From Nostoc sp. S4 (GTDB lineage Bacteria > Cyanobacteriota > Cyanobacteriia > Cyanobacteriales > Nostocaceae): a stretch of DNA of 64,000 nucleotides. The stretch lies in assembly GCA_029379225.1 (NCBI GenBank), contig JAQYWR010000001.1, positions 209,848 through 273,847 of the forward strand, in the 5' to 3' direction. A program made the translations under genes and the position numbers. Below, in pieces: positions 25,518 to 34,486 of this stretch. Position 1 is the stretch's first letter; every line of letters starts with the position of its first letter. The notes beneath the pieces are model-generated. The model saw nothing but the letters and a program-made list of their open reading frames with translations, searched no databases and was not told where the DNA came from.

Positions 25518-28500
25518 ATGACAGACTCGCCGCAACCACCACAAGATAACCCTGGAAATAACGATCGCTCTCTCCAACAATTAGCTTGGGCAATCGAATC
25601 CTCTGTGGGACAGTTCAAGCTGATTTTGGCACGGTGTAATTATGCCAAACAGCGCGATCGCCTGATTCAAAAATTGCGGCAAATCTGTCAAGTTGAAATT
25701 AAGCTGTTGGTGGTGCAGCAATCTCACAGAACTCTTTATACAGCCATTCGGGAGGAATTCGGGGAGAACCTACAAGGCTGTGTAATGGTTGTGGGTTTAG
25801 AGACAGTGCCGAATTTAGCTGTGATGTTGACTTCTGCTAATCAGGTGCGGGAAGAGTTTCGTAATAATTTTGCTTTTCCCTTGGTGTTGTGGATTGATGA
25901 TGATATCTACAAACAACTGATGTTATTGGCTCCTGATTTAGAGAGTTGGGCGACTACGAGGAATTTTGCGATCGCTCGGCATGATTTAATCAACTTACTC
26001 CAACAACTTGCCGAGCAATACTTTAACAATACCCTCAACTTAAGTTTAGATGATTATGGAGTTTTAGAAACAGAATTAGCAGCAGCCCAGAGAGATTTAC
26101 CAAGTGAATTACAGGATGAAAATCCAGAACTGAAAGCTAATTTATCATCTTTGTTAGGTTTGGCAAAACAAGTTAATCATAAAATCGATGTCGCCTTAGA
26201 ATATTATCAAGTCGCTTTAGGGCTTTTTCGGCAACTTAATTATTCAAAGCAACAAATTAAAATTCTTGGTGATATTACTTTTTGCTGTTATCTCAAAGCT
26301 TTTAAAAATCAAGATATTAATCATTCAGATTGGAATCAAACTCGAATTTATCTTCACCAATATATTAATCTTCTTGGAGACAACAAACGATTAATAGCAA
26401 ATTCTCTCTTGAGAATTGGTGTAATTTTGCGCGATTTACAAGAATGGGAACATTTAAAAAATCTCGCTGAACAAGCATTAGAAATACATCGTGCCGATCA
26501 TCAACTAATAGAATTAGCAAAAGATTACGGTTTTTTAGCTGAGGTGGCTTTAGCTGAAGAACACTGGTTAGAAGCCAATCAGGTTGCCCAGCAAGCGATA
26601 AAGATTGTAGAGGCACACAGCAGCACTCTCCTGATATCAAATGATTTGAGTCTATATCGGTTTCTTTTGGCTCGTTCTCAATATCATTTAGGTGACTATC
26701 AACAGGGAATTCATAACTTAGAAACTGCAAAAGATATCGGCAACCCGCAGATAGATTTAAAGCTTTATCTTAACATTCTCAGTCATTTGCAAAAGCTTTA
26801 CTTTCAGCAAAAAGCATATCTGGCAGCATACAAAATGAAACAGCAACAGCGTTCCGTGGAACAGCAATTTGGTTTGCGGGCGTTTATTGGTGCTGGCAGA
26901 TTACAGGCGACAAAACAATTAGGAGCAACAGGACTTGCACCCCTGCGCGTTGATAATAAAGATAGTATTGCCCCAGAAATTGCTGCATCTGGTCGTCAAT
27001 TGGATGTAGAACGTTTAATTGAACGCATTGGTCGCCCAGATAAAAAGTTAATCGTAATTCATGGACAATCAGGTGTAGGTAAAAGTTCGCTAGTAAATGC
27101 AGGATTGGTGCCAGCTTTAAAAAATCAAGCAATAGGTATTCAAGATAATTTACCTGTAGCGATGCGCGTTTACACTAACTGGGTGGAAGAGTTGGGGCGG
27201 GTTTTGGGGAGGGATGAGGCAGGGGGCAGGGGGCAGGGGGCAGGGGGAGAGTTGGAACTTCAATTTTTGAGTTCAGAAGCTCAACGTTCATCCTCAGAAG
27301 CTCAACGTTCAGCCTTAGAAGGTCAACTTTCATCTTCAGAAGGTCAACTTTCATCCTCAGAAGCTCAACTTTCACCCTCAGAAGGTCAACTTTCATCTTC
27401 AGAAGCTCAACGTTCACCCTCAGAAGGTCAAAGTTCAGCCTTAGAAGGTCAACTTTCACCCTCAGAAGGTCAACGTTCAGCCTCAGAACTCGAAACTTTG
27501 CAATATTTAATATCCAGACTTAAAGAAAACGAACAGCGCAACCTCCGCACAGTGCTAATTTTCGACCAATTTGAAGAATTTTTCTTTATTTACACCGAAC
27601 CAGCACAAAGAAAACAATTTTTTGAGTTTCTGGGAGAATGTCTGAATGTTCTATCGCTGAAAGTTATCTTATCGCTGCGGGTAGATTATATTCATTACTT
27701 GCTAGAGTGCAATGATTTGCCCAGCCTGAAGATTATTAGCAATGACATTCTCAGTAATAATGTGCTTTACAAGTTGGGGAACTTCTCGCCTGATGATACC
27801 AAGTCAATTATCCAGCGTTTAACTGAAAATACTAGTTTTCGCTTGGAACCTGCTTTAGTTGAACAACTTGTGCAAGATTTAGCCGCAGAATTGGGTGAAG
27901 TGCGTCCCATTGAGTTACAGGTTGTAGGGGCACAATTGCAAACGGAGAACATTACAACTCTGGCAGAATACCAGCAACGCGGCATTAAGGACGAATTGGT
28001 TAAGCGTTATTTGGATGAAGTTGTTAATGATTGTGGTGTTGAGAATCAGCAGGTGGCGGAGTTGTTGTTATATTTGCTCACTGATGAAAAAGGAACTCGT
28101 CCACTCAAGACTCGCGCTGAGTTGGAACGGGATTTGCAAGCCTTAGCCGCAGATGCAACCACAGACGGCAATAAATTAGATTTGGTTTTAGAGATTTTTG
28201 TCAAATCTGGCTTAGTGGTTTTATTACCAGAGAATCCTTTTGACCGTTATCAACTAGTGCATGATTACATAGCTTTGTTTATTCGCCAGCAACAGCAGCC
28301 GAAGTTAAATGAGTTGATGGCGGAACTGGATAAGGAAAGAAAGCAACACCTGCTAACAGAAGAAGAGCTAAAACAATCTCAACAGGCTAAGACAATTTTG
28401 GCAGAGGCTAACAAAAAGGCAACAGAGCGGATTCGTATTGGCTCAGGAGTACTGTTTATATCTTTTGTTTTAGCAGGAATTGCCGGAGTACTGGCAAATC

Positions 28501-29636
28501 AAGCATCTCGTCTTAAGGATGAAGCGCAGACAGGCACAAGGTTAGAACGACAAGGAATCACAGCTTGGCAGTACTTTCCAACACAAGAAATAGAACCATT
28601 ACTGTCAGCAATGCAGGCGGGGCAAGAGTTGCAAAAGCTAGTTAAAGATGGTCGCCCACTAGAAGAATATCCAGCTGCTAGCCCCGAGTTAGCTTTACAA
28701 ACAATTCTTGACAACATTCACGAGCAAAATCAACTCAAAGGGCATACCAGCTTAGTCACCAGCGCCAGTTTTAGCCCGGATGGCAAACGCATTCTCACCG
28801 CCAGTTATGACAACACCGCGCGGGTGTGGGACATCTCTGGTAAGCAAATCGCCGAACTCAAAGGGCATACCAGCTTAGTCAACAGCGCCAGTTTTAGCCC
28901 GGATGGCAAACGCATTCTCACCGCCAGTGATGACAAGACCGCGCGGGTGTGGCGGGCTGACAATCTTGATAAGCTGTTGTCTCGCGGTTGTCAATGGTTG
29001 AATGATTATCTTGTCACCAATCCCAAAGACTTGCAAACACTAGAGGTTTGCCAAAATAAATCTAACTTAATAGCAGCAGCACCGTTTTTAGTTCAAGAAG
29101 GTGAAAAGGAAGCCAGAACGGGCAATATTGATAATGCAGTTGCAACCTTTCACACAGCCTTTAAATGGAATCCCAGTTTAAAATTTGACCCCAAGGTAAA
29201 AGCACAAGAGTTTGCTAACAAAGGAAAGGCAGAACGTTTGATTAGTGAAGGAGAGACAATTGTGAAAGAGGGTAAAGTCAAGGAAGCGCTAGCAGATTAC
29301 GCAGATGCCCAAAAGTTAGATCCCAACGTGGAAATTTCTGCTGATTCTTGGAACACGCTTTGTCGTCAAGGTAGTCTGCAAGGATATGCCAAGGATGTGT
29401 TATTTGCCTGTGACAAAGCCTTTCTCCTTGCACCTGACGATAGCTATAATCGTGACAGTCGTGGGCTGGCAAGGGCGCTGACAGGAAACACCCAAGGAGC
29501 AATTGAGGACTTTGAATCATACATCACCCAGACTCAGGATAAAGATAGTAAAGCACAACGGCAGCGTTGGGTGAAAGATTTACGAACAGGGAAGAATCCG
29601 TTTACAAATGCAGAGCTTGAGAAGTTACAGAATTAG
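25518..29636 (+). CDS. Large STAND protein: TPR, nSTAND1 NTPase, membrane helix, two WD40 repeats, C-terminal TPR-like
   Basis: A 1372-residue multidomain protein. Residues 1-180 form an alpha/beta region without P-loop (FPLVLWIDDDIYKQLM). About 195-440 are TPR-like helices. The nSTAND1 module has Walker A HGQSGVGKSSLVNAG (Lys522) and Walker B VLIFDQFEEFFF (about 680). Between them lie a 7-bp caggggg array and ten 7-residue repeats (SSSEAQR, SPSEGQL and variants). A membrane helix (GVLFISFVLAGIAGVLA, about 977-995) is followed by two WD40 units (KGHTSLVTSASFSPDGKRIL and a near-copy) and helical TPR-like repeats. Cyanobacterial relatives usually carry many more WD40 blades. It probably works with the ATPase encoded upstream. 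The effector action is not evident; no TIR, nuclease or CHAT domain was seen. Confidence 0.85.
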   Translation: MTDSPQPPQDNPGNNDRSLQQLAWAIESSVGQFKLILARCNYAKQRDRLIQKLRQICQVEIKLLVVQQSHRTLYTAIREEFGENLQGCVMVVGLETVPNLAVMLTSANQVREEFRNNFAFPLVLWIDDDIYKQLMLLAPDLESWATTRNFAIARHDLINLLQQLAEQYFNNTLNLSLDDYGVLETELAAAQRDLPSELQDENPELKANLSSLLGLAKQVNHKIDVALEYYQVALGLFRQLNYSKQQIKILGDITFCCYLKAFKNQDINHSDWNQTRIYLHQYINLLGDNKRLIANSLLRIGVILRDLQEWEHLKNLAEQALEIHRADHQLIELAKDYGFLAEVALAEEHWLEANQVAQQAIKIVEAHSSTLLISNDLSLYRFLLARSQYHLGDYQQGIHNLETAKDIGNPQIDLKLYLNILSHLQKLYFQQKAYLAAYKMKQQQRSVEQQFGLRAFIGAGRLQATKQLGATGLAPLRVDNKDSIAPEIAASGRQLDVERLIERIGRPDKKLIVIHGQSGVGKSSLVNAGLVPALKNQAIGIQDNLPVAMRVYTNWVEELGRVLGRDEAGGRGQGAGGELELQFLSSEAQRSSSEAQRSALEGQLSSSEGQLSSSEAQLSPSEGQLSSSEAQRSPSEGQSSALEGQLSPSEGQRSASELETLQYLISRLKENEQRNLRTVLIFDQFEEFFFIYTEPAQRKQFFEFLGECLNVLSLKVILSLRVDYIHYLLECNDLPSLKIISNDILSNNVLYKLGNFSPDDTKSIIQRLTENTSFRLEPALVEQLVQDLAAELGEVRPIELQVVGAQLQTENITTLAEYQQRGIKDELVKRYLDEVVNDCGVENQQVAELLLYLLTDEKGTRPLKTRAELERDLQALAADATTDGNKLDLVLEIFVKSGLVVLLPENPFDRYQLVHDYIALFIRQQQQPKLNELMAELDKERKQHLLTEEELKQSQQAKTILAEANKKATERIRIGSGVLFISFVLAGIAGVLANQASRLKDEAQTGTRLERQGITAWQYFPTQEIEPLLSAMQAGQELQKLVKDGRPLEEYPAASPELALQTILDNIHEQNQLKGHTSLVTSASFSPDGKRILTASYDNTARVWDISGKQIAELKGHTSLVNSASFSPDGKRILTASDDKTARVWRADNLDKLLSRGCQWLNDYLVTNPKDLQTLEVCQNKSNLIAAAPFLVQEGEKEARTGNIDNAVATFHTAFKWNPSLKFDPKVKAQEFANKGKAERLISEGETIVKEGKVKEALADYADAQKLDPNVEISADSWNTLCRQGSLQGYAKDVLFACDKAFLLAPDDSYNRDSRGLARALTGNTQGAIEDFESYITQTQDKDSKAQRQRWVKDLRTGKNPFTNAELEKLQN
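27220..27247. repeat. Heptanucleotide array (caggggg)4 inside the STAND gene
   Basis: Four perfect copies of caggggg start at 27220. They encode the odd stretch GGRGQGAGGE between Walker A and Walker B. The same word is common in cyanobacterial gaps (compare 19812-19845). Confidence 0.85.
27268..27490 (+). repeat. 21-bp in-frame tandem array (about 10 copies) inside the STAND gene
   Basis: The unit is close to TTCATCCTCAGAAGCTCAAC plus one base (21 bp), with variants at the 2nd codon (TCA/CCC/GCC) and at the Gln-following codon. It encodes heptapeptides such as SSSEAQR, SALEGQL, SPSEGQL. Since 21 is a multiple of three, copy changes keep the frame. Confidence 0.9.
28734..28952 (+). repeat. 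Two near-identical WD40-encoding units (123-bp period)
   Basis: Bases 28734-28829 and 28857-28952 differ at only three positions over 96 bp. The 123-bp spacing equals 41 codons, one WD40 blade. The high identity implies recent duplication or gene conversion. Confidence 0.9.
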
Positions 29637-29673
29637 TTTTAATCTCACTTCCATATTTTAGGAAAGCGATGAG

Positions 29674-29687
29674 TATTACCAGCCTCA
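29674..29687 (+). repeat. 14-bp direct repeat, right copy
   Basis: TATTACCAGCCTCA, identical to 23993-24006. It lies 37 bp after the stop codon of the large STAND gene and just before the convergent DUF4112 gene. Confidence 0.6.
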
Positions 29688-29705
29688 ATTATATGCAGTG
29701 TAATA

Positions 29706-30110
29706 CTATACTTGGCTAAACTTATCAGAGTAAAGTTCATCAGACACTTCTTTAAGTTCTGGTTCAACCACTGTCAAATGTTGCTCTAAAATTGCCAAAT
29801 TACGAATATTGGATTTATAAAAAGCATCAAATAAATCGCCCACAAAAGGCACAGTGCCAACGACTGCTTCCAAAGCCACGTTGAAAATCATTTTAGTTAA
29901 ATCTTGGCGTGAGATGCCGAAGCGGGCAGCTAAAATTATGATGTAAGCTGAAAACGCTGTACTAATTAAATCACCAGCACCGGGAACTAAACCGATAATT
30001 GGGTCTATTCCAATGCGAATACGCGTCAAAGGAATATGTATTGATGTATCCATCAAACGGCTGAGTTTGCGGATGCGGTTGAGAGTAGCAAGGCGTTTGG
30101 CAGCGTCCAT
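29706..30110 (-). CDS. DUF4112 family protein
   Basis: A small protein (134 aa from ATG 30110; a GTG at 30128 would add six residues) of the DUF4112 family. Hallmarks are the paired motifs IGIDPIIGLVPGAGDLISTA and VGTVPFVGDLFDAFYKSN, with a hydrophobic stretch AFSAYIIILAARFGI, so one or two membrane-associated helices are likely. The family's function is unknown. It is convergent with the STAND gene. The start at 30110 (MDAAKRLATLNRIRKLSRLM) is preferred because the basic amphipathic helix following it is where family members usually begin. Confidence 0.85.
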   Translation of the reverse strand: MDAAKRLATLNRIRKLSRLMDTSIHIPLTRIRIGIDPIIGLVPGAGDLISTAFSAYIIILAARFGISRQDLTKMIFNVALEAVVGTVPFVGDLFDAFYKSNIRNLAILEQHLTVVEPELKEVSDELYSDKFSQV

Positions 30111-30128
30111 AATTTCTAATATTTGCAC

Positions 30129-30616
30129 TACTCTTAGATTGCACTATTTTTAGTTCTTTGTCTTGTACCGTTAGAAATAACAAGTATGAATAAAAATTCT
30201 GAATCCTGCCTAAAAAATAGACATCATTATAGTTAATCACTTTCTGGTGAATTGTTAGCAACGTAATTTTATAAGTCCGTAAACATCAGTGCGCTAATTA
30301 TGGTAAGAATATTGAACTGCTGAACCTTACGGGTCTGGTAAATTAGCTAAGTCGAAGAAGAAAAATACCAAAGTTCTTACTCATCGCAAATTGATTTAAC
30401 GTTACAACTGCCACCAGAGAGGGTAGTTTGGCAAGACTACTTAAACAATACAATAATCAATTTCACCCCTTGACTAAGCCTCTGGTACAATAGCAAAAGC
30501 CTTATTAACTAAGTCAATCTGTTTACAGATATTATTAAGCTGTCCCTGCTTGCTTAATTTGAGAACTCAATTTTCCGGAAAAATTCCAACTATTAGTTAT
30601 TACATCTGCCACGACT
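30129..30616. other. Gap of 488 bp before ccaA
   Basis: Divergent spacer between DUF4112 and the carbonic anhydrase gene. It is AT-rich with no recognised hairpin, repeat or small gene; a minus-strand frame to 30261 overlaps DUF4112 and looks spurious. Confidence 0.45.
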
Positions 30617-31426
30617 ATGAAAAAATTAATTAAAGGTTTACGCGAATTCAAAAGTAGTTATTTTCCCGCTAATGAAGAACTGTTTGAACAACTTTCTCAT
30701 GGTCAAAAGCCTAGAGTACTATTTATTACTTGTTCGGATTCACGTATCGATCCAAACCTGATTACACAAGCTGGCTTAGGTGAATTGTTTGTGATCCGCA
30801 ATGCAGGCAATATTATTCCACCATATGGTGCAACTAATGGCGGTGAAGGGGCAACAATAGAATATGCTGTTCAAGCATTAGATATTCAACAAATTATTGT
30901 CTGTGGTCACTCGCATTGTGGTGCTATGAAGGGGTTAATGAAGTTAGACAGCTTGCGGATAGAAATGCCGCTTGTACATGACTGGCTCAAGTATGCAGAG
31001 GCAACCCGACGACTAGTAAAAGATAATTATAGTGACTACGAAGGCGAAGAACTCTTAGAAATAATTATTGCTGAGAATGTACTCACCCAAATCGAAAATT
31101 TACGAACTTATCCAGTAATTCACTCTAAGCTCCACCAAGGGCAACTCAAAATTTATGCTTGGATTTATCAAATTGAAACAGGAGAAGTCTTGGCATACGA
31201 TGCAGAAAAGCACGCCTATATCTTGCCCCAAAATCAGCTTATGCCATCGGAAAGAGATGAGATATTTGAACCACTAAGCAATGTGGAAATACGTTTCACT
31301 AAAACTCAACAACGAGCATTACCATCATCCGAAGAAGTCCCCAATGGCGCACATGAATGGTTTCCAATGACAGTGCTTTCTCCAGAGCAAATGGAGCGAA
31401 TTTATCGAGGCTCACGAACAAAGTAA
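30617..31426 (+). CDS. ccaA: Beta-class carbonic anhydrase, carboxysomal CcaA/IcfA type
   Basis: Interconverts bicarbonate and CO2 inside the beta-carboxysome so that Rubisco is supplied with CO2. The zinc site is complete: Cys39 in ITCSDSR, His98 and Cys101 in CGHSHCGAM, with the Asp41/Arg43 dyad. The 269-residue length and C-terminal extension ending MERIYRGSRTK match the CcaA type, whose tail serves recruitment to carboxysomes through CcmM; ordinary beta enzymes end about 60 residues earlier. It is not next to ccm genes. It has its own AT-rich upstream region. There is no signal peptide. Confidence 0.93.
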   Translation: MKKLIKGLREFKSSYFPANEELFEQLSHGQKPRVLFITCSDSRIDPNLITQAGLGELFVIRNAGNIIPPYGATNGGEGATIEYAVQALDIQQIIVCGHSHCGAMKGLMKLDSLRIEMPLVHDWLKYAEATRRLVKDNYSDYEGEELLEIIIAENVLTQIENLRTYPVIHSKLHQGQLKIYAWIYQIETGEVLAYDAEKHAYILPQNQLMPSERDEIFEPLSNVEIRFTKTQQRALPSSEEVPNGAHEWFPMTVLSPEQMERIYRGSRTK

Positions 31427-31615
31427 AAGTGTAAGTCCCTATTACCCCATAACCAACAAGAATAATAATCAAAAACAGGGGAGAGGCGTTGAGTCTTACT
31501 CCCCAATGCTAGTAGCGAAAAAGCTGAGGGTTAGGTTTGGCGTTGGTTTTACAGATGGTGTCAAAAATCAAAGTTTTATAATAGTATTATCAACGCTCAG
31601 AAATTAGAGAAGACT

Positions 31616-32527
31616 GTGACCACTACACTACACTGGCAGGAGCGAGTTGGTAATCAAAGAGATTGGGTTTGGCGGGGCTGGCAAACTCGCTATACTTATA
31701 TTCGCTGTGCCCAGAATCACCAGAACACACAACCTCTAATTCTGTTACATGGCTTTGGCGCTTCTATTGGTCATTGGCGACATAATTTAGAGGTGTTAGC
31801 CGAACATCACACAGTTTACGCCCTAGATATGCTCGGTTTTGGCGCTTCCCAAAAAGCCGCAGCTAATTACAGCATCGAACTTTGGGTAGAGCAAGTTTAT
31901 GATTTTTGGCAAACGTTTATCCGTCAACCAGCAATATTAATCGGCAATTCCAACGGTTCGCTGATTTCTTTAGCCGCCGCCGCCGCTCATCCCGACATGG
32001 TGCGGGGTATGGTGATGATGAGTTTACCCGATCCTTCACTGGAACAAGAAGCAATTCCTCCTGTGCTGCGACCAGTGGTCAGAGGAATTAAAAATATTGT
32101 TGCTTCGCCGTTGATTCTCAAGCCTGTGTTTAACTTTGTGCGCCGTCCAGGCGTGTTGCGTCGCTGGGCTAATCTCGCCTACGCTAAACCAGAAGCAATT
32201 ACCGATGAACTAATAGAAATTTTAGCTGGCCCTCCCCAAGACCGAGGTTCGGCGAGGGCTTTTAGTGCTTTGTTTAAAGCTACAATTGGAATTAATTTTA
32301 GTCCCAATGTTAAGGCAGTATTACCAACCTTAACAATTCCGATGTTATTGATTTGGGGACAAAAGGATCGCTTTGTTCCCCCAGCTTTAGCAAGCCAATT
32401 TGCTCAGTACAACGAAAAATTAGAAGTGCTGAATTTAGAAAACGTGGGTCATTGTCCCCATGATGAATGTCCTGAACAAGTCAACCAAGCAATTTTAGAT
32501 TGGATTGAGAGAAAAGTTTGGAGTTAG
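31616..32527 (+). CDS. Alpha/beta hydrolase fold protein
   Basis: A 303-residue hydrolase starting at GTG 31616 (MTTTLHWQERVGNQ). The fold is shown by PLILLHGFGASIGHWRHN (oxyanion HGFG), the nucleophile elbow LIGNSNGSLISLAA (Ser112), the acid in WGQKDRFVPP and the catalytic His in VGHCPHDECPEQV. Such proteins near photosynthetic genes are often chlorophyll or lipid-related esterases; the substrate here is unknown. It is soluble, without signal peptide. It lies 190 bp after ccaA in the same orientation. The GTG start is kept because no better ATG exists upstream of the conserved fold. Confidence 0.88.
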   Translation: MTTTLHWQERVGNQRDWVWRGWQTRYTYIRCAQNHQNTQPLILLHGFGASIGHWRHNLEVLAEHHTVYALDMLGFGASQKAAANYSIELWVEQVYDFWQTFIRQPAILIGNSNGSLISLAAAAAHPDMVRGMVMMSLPDPSLEQEAIPPVLRPVVRGIKNIVASPLILKPVFNFVRRPGVLRRWANLAYAKPEAITDELIEILAGPPQDRGSARAFSALFKATIGINFSPNVKAVLPTLTIPMLLIWGQKDRFVPPALASQFAQYNEKLEVLNLENVGHCPHDECPEQVNQAILDWIERKVWS

Positions 32528-32595
32528 GAGTTTGGATTTAAGAATTATTCTCCCCTGCTTTTCCTGTCCTCCTGCTTTCCTTACCTCCTTGTTGC

Positions 32596-32952
32596 TTATT
32601 CAACCGTAGCTTGGTCAGTATCAACATCTGTAGTACCATTTACAGTTCGGGCAACAGAAACCATTCTATCGAGAATTTGTTGACTGGGAACTTTACCTTT
32701 CAACACTACAGTGCTACCTGTTTGAGCAACCCAAAGGGTATTAACATCGTCGAGTTGGGCGTCTTGGTCGAATGCCAATGCTACCCGCTTTGCTAAACCA
32801 CTTTGGTCATATTCACCATTTAATCCTAAACGTTCTGGCGGTACTGATTGCGTATCAGTAGTACTAGGAGTTTGGGGTACTGCTTGGGCAGTGGGATTTA
32901 CTTCAGCATTGTCAGGTTTTTCCATTCCAAATAGTCTTTGTAACCAACCCAT
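32596..32952 (-). CDS. BON domain protein
   Basis: A 118-residue protein with one C-terminal BON domain (GLAKRVALAFDQDAQLDDVN, TLWVAQTGSTVVLKGKVPSQ, ILDRMVSVARTVNGTTDVDT). BON domains bind phospholipids or assist membrane stability. The N-terminal half (residues 10-45) is a Pro/Thr/Gln-rich linker (PTAQAVPQTPSTTDTQSVPP). The first residues MGWLQRLFG are amphipathic and might touch the membrane; no cleavable signal peptide is evident. It is convergent with the hydrolase gene. Confidence 0.88.
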   Translation of the reverse strand: MGWLQRLFGMEKPDNAEVNPTAQAVPQTPSTTDTQSVPPERLGLNGEYDQSGLAKRVALAFDQDAQLDDVNTLWVAQTGSTVVLKGKVPSQQILDRMVSVARTVNGTTDVDTDQATVE

Positions 32953-33307
32953 AACAACTCATCTCCGATTAGAGGTTAAACCAGACTTGAGTATACAAGC
33001 TTTAGTAAGATCTGACATCTGTCGATGAAAAATATTTACTCAAAGAGAATCCTGCTTGCAAAATAATTTCTCTACAAATTCTCTTTAGAAATTGTAATGA
33101 GTGTAACTATTGAGTTTAAAATGAAAGGTCTCACTTATTATTATTTAGTGGCTCGGTACGTATAGCGCAGTCCTTTAGCTAGTACATTATTATCTAGAAT
33201 TGGTAAAAAGCTTCAGGTCTAAGTATTCTTACTTTTAACTTTTTACTTTTGCCTTATGTACTAGTATCTGCGTTACTCAAATCCCGCTCTAGCCTGCGTT
33301 GGCGAAG
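32953..33307. other. Gap of 355 bp before ilvN
   Basis: Divergent spacer between the BON and ilvN genes. AT-rich in the middle (33050-33150). No leader peptide with branched-chain codon runs, T-box or other attenuator was recognised. Confidence 0.45.
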
Positions 33308-33826
33308 ATGAAACATACTCTTTCAGTTTTGGTAGAAGATGAGGCGGGCGTTCTGTCCCGCATTTCTGGTTTATTTGCCCGTCGTGGTTTTAATATTGAA
33401 AGCCTTGCTGTCGGCCCGGCTGAACAGGGAGGTGTGTCGCGAATTACGATGGTTGTACCCGGTGACGATCGCGTGATCGAACAACTCACCAAGCAATTAT
33501 ACAAGTTAGTCAATGTTCTCAAGGTACAGGATATTACCGAAACTCCTTGTGTAGAGCGAGAATTAATGCTGTTGAAGGTGAATGCTACCAGCAGCAATCG
33601 CTCAGAAGTAATCGAACTATCTCAGATTTTTCGGGCGCGAGTCGTGGATGTGGCGGAAGATTCTCTGACTTTAGAAGTTGTGGGAGATCCGGGTAAAATG
33701 GTAGCGATCGTCCAAGTGTTACAAAAATTTGGTCTCAGAGAAATCGCCCGCACTGGTAAAATTGCCCTCACTCGTGAATCGGGTGTAAATACCGAATTAC
33801 TAAAATCTTTGGAAGTAAAGGTTTAG
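33308..33826 (+). CDS. ilvN: Acetolactate synthase small (regulatory) subunit
   Basis: Regulatory subunit of acetohydroxyacid synthase, first step of valine, leucine and isoleucine synthesis; it confers feedback inhibition and raises activity of the IlvB catalytic subunit. The ACT domain is at the N-terminus: [35 protein letters not shown]. The C-terminal domain has ELMLLKVNA and [17 protein letters not shown]. The ATG at 33308 gives 172 aa, the normal size; a TTG nine bases upstream is less likely. ilvB is not present in this window, which is usual in cyanobacteria. Confidence 0.96.
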   Translation: MKHTLSVLVEDEAGVLSRISGLFARRGFNIESLAVGPAEQGGVSRITMVVPGDDRVIEQLTKQLYKLVNVLKVQDITETPCVERELMLLKVNATSSNRSEVIELSQIFRARVVDVAEDSLTLEVVGDPGKMVAIVQVLQKFGLREIARTGKIALTRESGVNTELLKSLEVKV

Positions 33827-34106
33827 TTAGGAATTAAAGAAGAAGTCACAATGCAATTAGCAAAAAGAAGCAGCGTACCTTAGGCTAAGGCTGTAACATA
33901 CTATAGCAATCAAATAGAAAGTGAAAAATATCAGTGGTGGCTGTTGGCTATCAACCGTTAACAGTCAACCGTCAACAACCTGGGGAGTAAAATTTCACAA
34001 ATGATTTCGGACTGCTAGATGTTAGTCAATTCTGACTATTGATTGCTGACTACTTCTCGATCAATGAAAAAGTGATAATCACTACTAGCATATAAATAAG
34101 TATATA

Positions 34107-34180
34107 TGGTTATGTCTTTTTATATGCAAAAGTTACGCCAATTTGGCATGACGCAACAGATAAGAAACTGCTACAAAGTT
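34107..34180 (+). promoter_or_regulatory. Shared 74-bp upstream element, copy A
   Basis: It begins TGGTTATGTCTTTTTAT and contains CGCCAATTTGGCATGAC. Aligned without gaps to 52659-52732, 58 of 74 bases match (43 of the first 50), by my hand count. It lies in the same orientation as the polysaccharide genes, 542 bp before the first start codon. Confidence 0.7.
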
Positions 34181-34455
34181 GTTAGAACGATAAAACATTA
34201 AAAACAACTAAAAGTTTTAATAGTCGTCAAGATGACTATAGGACTCCTATTTGATTTTTGAAATAACTCTGTACAACTTGAAAAGGTTAATTTTTTAGTT
34301 TCTACTCTCTGCCTAAGCTGTAGGAGTTAAAAATCAAAATGGATTAACTAAATTACCTAATTTTCAATCTTTAATTGCCAAAATTAGGAGTATTTACTTT
34401 GAGCCAAAATATTTAATATTATATCCGCTCAAATTCTCATCATTGTGACCCTAAT

Positions 34456-34486
34456 CAAGCAATCCCAAAACCGTTGTGATTGCTTG
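34456..34486 (+). terminator. Hairpin plus short T-run in the leader of block 1
   Basis: CAAGCAATC (34456-34464) pairs perfectly with GATTGCTTG (34478-34486) across a 13-nt loop, followed by gttttacc. It could terminate transcription started at element A before the first gene, acting as an attenuator, or be a plain processing hairpin. Confidence 0.4.

Noticed and set aside
27175..27459. Leu/Lys heptad frame (LLRMKVDLLK type) on the minus strand
   Set aside because: It is the antisense reading of the 21-bp array inside the STAND gene.
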